DNA of 64,000 nt from Corbicula japonica (lineage: Eukaryota > Mollusca > Bivalvia > Venerida > Cyrenidae): positions 18,652,053-18,716,052 of the forward strand of contig JAZAYU010000002.1 of the NCBI GenBank assembly GCA_038501625.1, in the 5' to 3' direction. A program made the position numbers and the translations under genes. Positions 41,101 through 53,044 of the stretch are shown in pieces. Each line of letters starts with the position of its first letter. Positions within the stretch are counted from its first letter, which is position 1. Under the pieces are notes generated by a model. That model made no database searches. It was not told the DNA's origin and was given only the letters and a program-made list of their open reading frames with translations.

Positions 41101-44100
41101 TTAATTGAACATTTGTACGTTTACAGCTTTTTCACATAAGCTGTGTTTTCTAAAGAGAACTCATTACTTGGTTAATTTATTGAGACTTTATTTGTTCACG
41201 ATTTTGCTGTGATATTAAATATCTGGACTCGTAAAACGAGCTGTCCTTTTTTTTACTCCGAGAAGTCTAACCAGTTAACAAAGAACCAAACCCACCGACG
41301 CATAGGGGTACATTGTACTGGGAAAATGGACGCTAGAGATCGCTTATTGTTTAAAAAAAAACGCTGAAACTATAGAACTTTATTACAAAAAACATCAGCT
41401 CTGACAAGATATTATGTGCAACAGTCGACAGAGTCATAACATGTGATACTTGTACTTGTTTAATGTTGTTTAATATCAATAATGTGCAGTGCCGGTAAAT
41501 ACATGTTCAAGTAAACGTTAAAAAAATCTTTTGTATTAAAGGTTTATAAGTTATTAGTGAGTTCCTTTTTTCTCATACTACTGACAAAAAAATCATAGTG
41601 TTTTTTGCCGGAAAGAAAATAAAGTATTTTGTAATTGACAAGAATTGATCAATCTTGACTAAAATGTGTAAAACGGCGTTTAACGCTTACGCGCTGTACA
41701 GGTTATCATATAGTAGCGTCGTGTTTACATCAGCTGTCGATATCCAATATGGTAGAGCTAGGTAGATTTTACCGTGTTAAATCAGTTTGAAAGTTTAACT
41801 GCCGATGTGAACGATTGCGTGAATGGATTTTCTTTATAGATGTCTCATCTGATGCAGAAAATTACAAGCTTTCTGTACATGTAAAAAATATGCAGGTAAA
41901 ACCCAATTTTTTAGCCATAAATCGTGCCCAACGGATTTCGTTGGGCATTACATACGCAAAGAAGCCAACTTTTCCACCACAGTTTTGGTCTATTTTGGTT
42001 TGTACTCTGAAGGGGGATATTGACCCAGCAAAAAAATAGCACAATATCCACCTTTTAGAGTACAATTATTTGGACTACATTTTGCCCATAACTTTAAAAC
42101 TTCTTGAGATATTGCCTTGAAACTTGAAATACGAGTATATTTTCATCATCAAAATCTACATCATTACCCACAAGACCCGTAATCCTGCTTCCAATATTTT
42201 TTTCAAACTATGCACTTTTTCACTTAAATTTTGCTTTAAGCAAAATATACACCAGGGCCTTAACTTTAAAACTACTTAAGCTATCACCTTGAAACGTGGA
42301 AAATATATTCACCATCAAAATCTAGGTCATTATCAACAACAACACCCATAACTCTGCTTTCAATAGTTTTCAAGTTTTGCCCCTTTTTCACTTATGCAAT
42401 TGTCCCATAATTTTGAAACAACAGGAGATATAACTTTGAAACTTGGAATATATGTTTGCCATCAGTTTCTTAATGACTTTCAACAAGATCCATAACTCTA
42501 TTAGAAATATTTTTGTAAGCTATGCCCCTTTTCCATTTAGTTTTTTACCTCGACTATTCCATATTTCACTGAAACTTTTAACATTTGTTCACCATCAAAA
42601 TCTACATTATACCAACAAGACCCATAACTGTTATACAATTACTCTACAAATTATGCCCCTTTTTCCACTGTTCCTTTTTTCACTTATATATTCACTTAAG
42701 TGAACTTCATCGACAACTTTGCAAATACTTAAGGTATCAACTCCAAACTTCCATTATATTTTCATTTCAGTTCGTTCTTTTTCTGTAACATTACTTAGTG
42801 ATTGATATTGAACTAAAAGTAAATGTCTCTAATAAAAAATTACTAACAAGTTTTCTAACAATTCCAGAAATATTTCATAGTTATTCCCCATTTCAGTTTA
42901 ATATTTATGGTACATTAAGGAATTATTTCTGTTATTTGAAATGAATTGCTCCCTTACCATTCACTTGTTAATATTTTTCCTGATTGCACATGAATGTGAG
43001 GCCATAGTTGTTATTTTTTAATTTTCAAATTGCATTTGTTTTAAATGATTCGAATAGTCGAGTGCGCTGTCTCCCCTGACAGCTCTTGTTATGTTTAAGA
43101 TTGTGTGCTTTAACATATAAACTTTTTGAGTGGATGGGTGGGTTAGAGCTTATTCACCAAGACAACTTGTACTCGATTGTTAATGAGAAGTTGTTGAGGC
43201 AAGTGTGAAGTTGGTGCAACCCTAGAACCTGGTTTGAAACCCCAGTGGCAAATTGTTATGCGGTCGTTAAATTATTATTTGCATTTAGTTTTAAATGTGT
43301 GTACCTTCTCTTACCACGCCTCACTTACGATTACGAATCCTGCTAGATGAATTATCTTCCTAGTAACTTATTTTTTATGGTCAGGTGTTATACTGTGAGA
43401 CATTTACTTCCCTTTCTGTTCTGTCTTAAATGGTAGCGTGCTTGAAATTATGAGGCCAGCGCTGTCGCGTTAGAATCGCTCTGTTAGTCTATGCTATTTA
43501 TAGTATATAATTACACACATTTAGTAGCGAGTGCATTAATTATTCACTAATTACAATGTCCTTTCCAAAACTCAAACTACAAGAGTTTAGGATATTGCAA
43601 AAAAGACAACATTTTGATGAACAGTTATATTTATATAAAACCTGCGTGTAGATTGTAAGGATGCTCAAGTTAATAAAAATATATAATCATTCAAATGAGA
43701 AAATAAAACTTAGACCAGAGTTCAAAGCTATTAACGTAATTATGTGCATTTATACTATAGCTTCCTTTTGATACTCATCTAAAATAGAAATCCAGTATAA
43801 ATATGCCACTTATATCCCCATTGAAACATCGAAGAGCGGGCTGGAGTAAGTTTGCGGTGTCTTATTTGACATTGGTCATATTATAAACCCATGTTCTCCT
43901 TTTCTTACTAGTTTTGCTGCGTGGGGAGGCTGTGTTTTCTGACAGTTAAAATTTCAGATGCATATTTCACATTTCTCAAAGTTGGCTCAAACTGAGTGCA
44001 ATGCTGAAACAAATGAAACGGAATATTATTATTATTATTGGTTAGCATATTTAAATGACACTTTAGTCAATATCAGTGTTAGTCGCACTAAGACTTAATA

Positions 44101-47100
44101 TGTTCTCTACAAAAAAAATCAAGCGGCAACCGTGCTAGTGAAATTGTATGTTTATGTGCACAAAAATTCTTAAAACTTTGAGAGAAGTTTGAGTTTTCGT
44201 GTTGTTGTATCATTTCAGAACTCTACGGAAACGAAAATTTATAGAGAATTGAAGGAACATGAACAAGACATGCACACGGACAGGCAAGCGGATTACTACA
44301 ACCCGATTATATTCGTCAAGCGGATGTATAGAGATACGGTAAGATAGTCATCCGTGTATATCATATCATATTGTGGATCCCTTACATCGCGTTATAATAT
44401 AATGGAGTTCCATTGTTTTTTACAACTTAAAAGGTTGACGTAAACAATGTTTAAAGGGGATCATTTCGTTTTTCATGTTGTGTGTAAACGTTTTCAAAAA
44501 ATTGTAATCGTTGAAGCCTTTCTCCCTAGTAACTTATTTTTTCTGGTCAGGTGTTATACTGTATTATTCCTTTGCATTGTAAGCGTAAGAATTGCTTTGT
44601 AAGTCTTTGTTACATACATTTAGTGGTGAATAAAAATAAATTATTTACTAATTACAATGTCCTTTCCAAAAATCAAACTACAAGAGTTTAGGATACTTAG
44701 GCGGCAGTAAAAAAGTCTCCCCGTACATAGTCAGTACTGTTATCAGTTAATTAACCTGTCACCGATGTCATGCAGTGATTGTTACGATATCGAGGCTAAC
44801 CGATCAACCTTTATTGGGGTTGTCCCGGTTAGCTCAATCGGTTGCGTCGCAGGAATTGCAGGGCTAGGCGCTGTCGCCGTGACGGTGCGGGTTCGCTCCC
44901 AGCAAGAGGCACTATCATTCAAAGTAATTTTGACAGCATTTATATTTCGTCCTGTCTTTTTATCATTCGATTATACTTTAAGGAAATTTCTGCCCGGGTT
45001 TTATTTTTCATGTACAATGTTAAATATTAATAAAATTCAATCGGTCTACCGTGGCGCAGAGAAATAAATATATAATTACTAAAATACATTAATTATATAC
45101 TTATTTCAACCCTATTATAATGTCACAGCTTGACAAATAAAATTATGTCCACAACTAAATACAGGACTGGTGTGGCCTTTATGAAACAGAATGTTTGTTG
45201 GCCATCTTTGAACCGAGGTATCAAATCATTATCCGAATTAAATTTAAGTAAACATGAACCAGAAACGTCTTTTTGAAGCAGTTTTGAACCACAAAGCTCA
45301 GTAGAACGTTCAAGTAAACCAGTTGTCATAATAATGGCGTTCACGTTCTTTACTTGGAATGTCGACAATATAGCCAAATTATTTTTTCACAAAGACGCTT
45401 TCATCAAATACTGCTGGTTTAAGACAACAATTAATTTTATAATAAAGTAATGTATATTTTAATGCAGAACTATTTCAGTAAGTATACAAGCGACACAACA
45501 ATTATAAATATAGTTACTTTAGGACATTTACCGTTTAACTTAACCTTCCATTGATTTCAATATAAAAACCAAATTGCGTCTAAAAAATTCAGTTACAAAC
45601 AAAATTAAGTTAACATAAATTTTTAAAAATATTAAATCACCACAAACGAAGTATGAAGGGTAATATAGAAGTGAGCTTGTCGGCCTGTCGGTCGATCTGT
45701 CGGTCTGTCAGACTCTTGGTTTCCAGATGATAACTCATAAAAGGCTTGGCAGATTTAACAAAATGTTTGGTACACATGTATAACGTTATAAGATAAAGTG
45801 CAAGTTCAATTGCTTGGCTGGTCGGGTCAAGTTCAAGGTTACTGTTATTAAAAATAGAAAAATGTTTTCCAAAAGACATAACTCCAGAAATTCGTCAATT
45901 ATTTAAGCAATTTTTTGTATATAGGTGTAAACACAAAATACAGGTCAAGTTCGACTTTGTGGCTGTTGGGGTCAATGTCAAATTGAAACCGTTTCAGATC
46001 AATTACTTTAGAAGGATTGTGATGAAACTTTATACACTGAAGACGACGCTTTGGATTAAAAGTGAGTCCATTTCGGTAAAGGTCACTGTTTCCAAAGAAA
46101 GTATAACTAAATGTATTTATGCTAAATTACTTTAGTTATCAATGAGATATTGTGATGAAACTTGCTGTTCATATGTCTTTTTGAAGACTTGTTAGGAAAT
46201 GCAGGATTTATATTCTCAGATCCTCTGTCAAAATTATATTATATCTTATTGTGATATACAGGATTTATATTCTCAGAACCCCTGTCGAAATTCTATTTTG
46301 TTAAGTCCCCCCTCCCATTGTTTTCTCGTTTAGGGCAAACCCATTATTTTACCTGTGGACCAAACGTGGGCAGTAATATGCATTTCCATTTCTGCCCATG
46401 AACAGGCTCAATTAAAACCGAGCCTGCAATATTTTTATTTTGTAGTGTTTGGTGGCTTTCAAAGTTCCCTTTTCATCTAAAAGATTAAAAGAGAGTGAGT
46501 GGGTTCCAGGTCAAGGTCACTGTTACATGGGTCAATGTTTCTTGTGTTACATTATGCCATTGATTCTAAGCGTTCCCAGTTCCAGTATCTAGCACCCATG
46601 TGGGGGCATTAAATCACCTTCAGTGACAATATTAGTCATAGAAATTATAATATATCAAAATCAGCCATGCATGATGATTCTTAATTTACAACAAAATGAA
46701 ATAATTAATTATAGGAAAATAAGTTATTTTAAACCTTTATTTAAAATAACTCAAATTATAAATTGTTAAACTCCATTTTTTGTTTATCATATGTTTCGTG
46801 TTTTGCAGATTTCATTCTTAGGCAAATGTTTTTATCCTATGTAAACATGATATGTTACATATTTTTAACAAAAGCTGTTTCTGAATAACATGATGATCTG
46901 TAAAATAAAAATGATTTTATTCTAAGGCCAATATGTTTTGCATTTATAACTCGTTAACTATATTCCAGTAATTATATGCCTGCCAGTGCTAGTGAGAACT
47001 TTATCAGATGTTTGTGTTAAGCCAAATTATAATAATTTCTGTTTTCATAAATTTATTGTATTCCATTGTACTGCATATTTAAATTACATCTATCAGATTC

Positions 47101-47337
47101 TTTACAGTTTTAATAATAAAAAGAACAATTAAATAAAATCTATCACATTTTAAATAGATAAATATATTATAATTGATGTATTTTAAGCAATATAATATGT
47201 TTAATGATGTGTTATGGAAGATGACACGTTTTATGAGGAAAAAAAAGAATAATAAAATATTAACAATTGGATAATATTATGATTTTATAAAAGCATACGC
47301 TTTGAGTTTTACAAACGTAGAAGGATACTGTCATCTT

Positions 47338-47376
<39 letters not shown>

Positions 47377-50300
47377 GTGAGATAAGTAACCAACGAACAA
47401 ACTTTCAGACATAAAGGAACAGATCTAAGCACCAGACACGGCGACATCGCCTAGCCAAGAGTGGTGTAGATGCAGGGTGGCTATACCACGTGACTTTTCG
47501 GATGTCGTGCACATATTTATATTGGAAAAATCGCTCGCTTCAGGTAGGGTTTTTGCTTATTTCTCAGTAATTACTTGGCCGATTTTGACCAGATAAAGCG
47601 CACCGTACTTCTGTTACCAAGCATTTTCATCCACACTTAGTCTCTTCTTTTAGTTTATGGCCGTTTTCTCAAACATTCAAAGACAAATTTTGTCTGAAGC
47701 GTCGAATGTTTTGATGTCGTGCACACCCAATCATAAAATCCAATGATTCTCGCGCATAAAACTTTGTTAACGCTTACCATGTTATTTAGCTTGTGTCATT
47801 TAATATTCTGGAACACACGCATGTTGTATTTCATCCGGACTCGGGCTACTTATTGAGCTTTTTACATTTTTTTAAACGGATGTCGTACACACCTGGAAAA
47901 ATAGACGATGTCGTACACACTCTGGTTTTCTTATTTAGTCACCGGGTGCAGTGTTTGTACTATTTCTCGTAATTCTGTAAACAAATCATTTTATTTTCAT
48001 ATGTGATCCTTCTGAATATCAACCTCTCAGTCCCTACACTAAATAAAATAGTTTTGAAATATGGAAACACTCTGGAATGCAGGTTTTCAGTCTACGGCTC
48101 ATTCAATGGTTGTGATGTTTTATTTTTATCCAGCTCAAAGTCGGTTATTACCAGTTTAATGTAGTATAAAATAACCGCGAAATATAACATGGTAATGCTT
48201 CATCATAACCAAAAATGAATATTTGTTTCTACAGCACAGATTTACACATTTGGTCAAAATATTCCTGTGTTTACAATTTTCCAAATTCTGTGTGTTTCAA
48301 TTGATTTTTAAATGAATACGTTTTTAACATTGTCAAATAGCATCTATTTTTGAATAATAAACAGCATAACGTAAATATATACATATTTAAAAAAAATAAA
48401 AGTCAGTAGCTGTGTATTCGCAGATGAAGTTTGTATGTTCCAACTATTAAAATATTTGTCCAAATTCATATCTGTGAGCCTTTTAAATCGATTAGGTGGG
48501 AGGCTGGCTTTTAAAGTGTGAGATCCGGATGAAAACAAAATAATTTTGTGACTTGATGTATCTAAATTAAACGCTGTTTTTACCGATGCACTGTGTATTT
48601 TAACGCAATCTTAAAGATGTTCTTTGTATAATAAAACTTTGCCTCCGCTAGACCTCCGAGCATTACGATGATGAAACTTTCTGTACAAATTGTGGACTAT
48701 AACCATTAAGAGCAATATTACTAGATGATTTTGACATTGATTGAAACAAAAAAAACCAACAAATATCAGCATAAGAAACGATATTTATAAAATCTGGCGA
48801 TTGCTGCTTCTCTTAAGCAAGTACTCCTTAGGGAACTTCTCGAACATTTGAAAGTCTGTACCCCTAAGTTCATTCCACTGTCTGTGCAAAATCTGTTTTG
48901 TGTCTGATTCCCCTTTATATCCATTTATATAGAAACTATGTAACACTTATATCTCATTCACGCTGGTAATCTAGTCTTTTATTTAGATATGTCTTTTCCA
49001 TTTGTGTGCTGTATTTGTGACATTATTTTGTATGATTTAAACTGCAATATAGACATCGTACTTTTTACACGTCTTAATAAAATATCTGTTCTGTAATTTT
49101 TTAACGCAAATTTACAGAAAATCTGGAACGATGTCATATCGTTTATATTTTTAAACTATAGCAGATACCGTATATAAGCTATAGCGGTTTTCCCCGATTA
49201 CTATTTTTAGAAATTGTCAACACAAGAAGTATGATTTATCACGCTAGCAAAGATCTAAATACGTCATTACAGTAGAAATTAATGCAATACTACATAAAAC
49301 ACATATATCTTCAGTAAAATATGTCTTACGCAGGTTGTAAACACTTTCAATGGTTTAAAACACTGTGTTTACTCCCACTTTTGCGATTTTGTAGGCGACA
49401 ATCTGATTGGTTTATAGGTTGGTGATAAAAGCACGTTTTAGTTACTCATCGTCAGATCCTGATAGCGTAGCGGTTTTCAGGAGATGATTTTAATCAGATT
49501 GAAAAAATGAGTGCTGTAAACGACTAATGTATGTAACATTCAAAGATTGTTCTGAAAGTCTTACACCATATATAATTTTAACTAAGTCATATTTGGTTTG
49601 CAGTTGACAAATTTAACAATTAACAAAAGTAAAACACCACATTTCAATTTCGAAGTATTCATTTGCTTGTACAATATGTACTCTTCTTATTCAAACTATT
49701 ACTGCAACTTTACGATCACTAACCAGTGATTCATTTCAACAGCCTCAAATATAATATTAAAACATCGACAAAAGAACTGAACATTTATAATGAAAAGGTT
49801 TCACACGGAACATTAAACACATTTTGTACAAAATTTACAAATTCAATAATTGACAAGACTGATAAACAATACGTTCTGTTGTGATCAAGATATTTTTTTC
49901 AAAAATGTGGTAAACGAATTACAGACACGGAGAGATAGAGTAAGGTTGAACGACGATAATAAATATCTGTCTTCAAAGAATATGAAATACCTATACAAAA
50001 ACACTGCACCCGGTGACTAAATAAGAAAACCAGAGTGTGTACGACATCGTCTATTTTTCCAGGTGTGTACGACATCCGTTTAAAAAAATGTAAAAAGCTC
50101 AATAAGTAGCCCGAGTCCGGATGAAATACAACATGCGTGTGTTCCAGAATATTAAATGACACAAGCTAAATAACATGGTAAGCGTTAACAAAGTTTTATG
50201 CGCGAGAATCATTGGATTTTATGATTGGGTGTGCACGACATCAAAACATTCGACGCTTCAGACAAAATTTGTCTTTGAATGTTTGAGAAAACGGCCATAA

Positions 50301-52955
50301 ACTAAAAGAAGAGACTAAGTGTGGATGAAAATGCTTGGTAACAGAAGTACGGTGCGCTTTATCTGGTCAAAATCGGCCAAGTAATTACTGAGAAATAAGC
50401 AAAAACCCTACCTGAAGCGAGCGATTTTTCCAATATAAATATGTGCACGACATCCGAAAAGTCACGTGGTATAGCCACCCTGAGATGGTTATAGACGTGC
50501 CATCCAAGTTCTCAATAGAGAAATTTTCCGGCAACGCATATAAACCATAACTATCCACAAATGACCCTCTGACTGCCTAGACATTTACATACACTTATTT
50601 TTATACATATACAAACATGTGGGACAATTACATATACACATCTATTAGCATCGTGCTTCCTCCTTTTTTATTTTTGGAGTTTTTATGCACACAAGTGCTA
50701 TAGACAGAGACACACACAATGAAAGTCAGCTGGATCTTTCGATACACTGAATTGAAGATATATATTAAGTTAAAGGGAGATAATTCAATTCAAACAGCTA
50801 ACTTTCGAATTAAGGGATCCCCGAAAGGATTCATGTTCGTGGAAGTAAGATACATATGGGTGAGATAAGTAATATATTTACCAAACGTAAATGCTGTAAA
50901 AGCACTTTGGAATCCTTAAAGAAATTGAAGGTGTGTCTCTTGTCGTGTGGGAACATGGTTAGCAAAGAGAGCTCTTACCTGGAATAATCCCTCCTGGATA
51001 TGTTTTTCATGAAGAGTCTGGGAATTTTTGTAAACCATTAAATCGTACAAGGTATCCTACTACTGAAAGTAGGCGAACATAACACAACAATGAAAACTGA
51101 CCAAGAAACACAGTCAGTTCTCGTCTTATTATACATGTAGCAGATATAACCTAATCGTGATATAATAAAGTGTCACTATTCTGTTGAATACTCTTGGAGG
51201 CCTTCCCCCACCGCCTTACCTATTACACAACGACAAACTGGCGCAGAAAATGTTTTTAATATTACAGAGAAGGTAAATGTGTATGTTTCATTATATTTTG
51301 TTTGTATCTTTGTATCTATTAAACAGAACACTGTCGCATAAGATTTAGTTGTCTTTGTTATCAGGACAACAAATTCAAATCCGAAACAAACCTAAATCAA
51401 ATTGTTTTGGCTCTGATCGTTCCAAGGCGGTAACCGCTCGGGTACTATTTTTCGTTAATAATTTGTGGTGTCTTATTTGAAATTCATATCTTTTTTATTC
51501 CAGGCTCTCTTTTCCTCTACGTTTTGGCTGGGTAGGCTATATTTTCTGAGTGTGGCGATTCCTGATATGGATTATTTCACTCTCTTTAACTTATCGCGAA
51601 AAATGAAGAAAATAAATTTAATCACTTGGCTTGATTGTAACACTTACATTTTGTAGTTTAGTAATGTATTAAGAAAAAGCATGTATCATTTCAGAAGGCT
51701 TTACAAGTCTATCGTGTTTATGGCAATTATTTCAGATGATTGGTATAGAACCGCTGATCATTCACAAGGCTCATAACGTGTCAAGGACAGGTGCGGCATT
51801 CGCCATGAATATCAGGTAAACCAAGGAAAGGTAAATCCAACATATCCAATATATATTGTGTAAATAGTAATGTTACGCTAAACCCGGGGCAAAGCGGCGT
51901 AATCAGTTATACTGTTCATGAACCGGCTCAATCAAACCGAGCCCGCATTATATTGATATTTGTCGTGTTATGTGGCTTTCAAAGTTCCTTTTCATCTATG
52001 TAATAAATAAACATAATGTAAATGGTTCCATTTGTAAGCAGTCGTGTCATACGATGTACAGATACAGTTAACCTAAGAGGTCTCATAACTGCTGTTTTTA
52101 CATTAATTGCCAGACGTCCATCAGTCACGTTTTTCTGTGTTGTATTATTGCTTTCCTGTAAAAAACGTAGGACAACACAGACTGTGGTCAGAAATTGTTG
52201 ACAGTATTGCATATTTTAATTTTTAAATTTCACTTAACCCATTCCTCTATATAAGCGTTTACATGTCATGGAAGAACAGTGTAGATTAGGTTTTTCTGAC
52301 CAAAACGCTACCAGTGTAGATACTGATCAGAAGGCATAAACGTGCTGGCTGATCTGGATCTACGTTGTTTGCTAATGCGATAAAAGACGTATATACATAG
52401 GAATGGGTTAAACAAATTTCGGATTTTTTCTTAATCGATTATTACAGAAATTTTCTTTGTCTGATGCTGCTTTGTTTCTTGGTACCTTTCTAAGTAGATT
52501 GTTGAGACTGAAAATCGCATATTGCGCTTATCCGCATTAAGGCATGGTATTTCGAATCGTATACTTTTTTAAGCAATTTATGGCAAACAAGAAACAGACA
52601 CGTACAGAAAGCACGTGTTGTGTGGTCAATATGCGTGTCGCAGCCGTTTCCGTGAAATTACATTGAAACAAGAAAACGAGGTGCGTGTTCCATACCTCCG
52701 CGCAGCTATACATTCTAAGCAAACGCTTTATTAGAAAACTTTGAACACTTCTATCAGTCATAAACGATTTAGGAATTTGCACAATATTAAGTACTGTACA
52801 ATGTATATGGATAAATGAAGGAGCTCTCGTTATAGACGCACGACCACGCTCATATAGCACCGTATCATGAAACAATAAAAATACATGTCTAAGATGTAGG
52901 TAAAACGCTTAAATTGAAATCAATGTCAACCATTAGACACTGCAGCTTACAGGCA

Positions 52956-53044
<89 letters not shown>

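Noticed and set aside
44765..45067. 100-codon plus-strand frame
   Set aside because: It covers the SINE copy; residues such as those over the A and B boxes are translated tRNA-like sequence.
45123..45377. Minus-strand 84-codon frame of natural-looking composition
   Set aside because: No recognisable motif, no splice context and no poly(A) signal; could be a transposon ORF remnant but cannot be supported.
51695..51735. Upstream acceptor for exon 13
   Set aside because: Open only in phase 1, whereas exon 12 ends in phase 0; the inner acceptor at 51736 fits.
52537..52875. 112-codon minus-strand frame
   Set aside because: Cys/His/Leu-rich with no domain, no ATG context and no splice partners.
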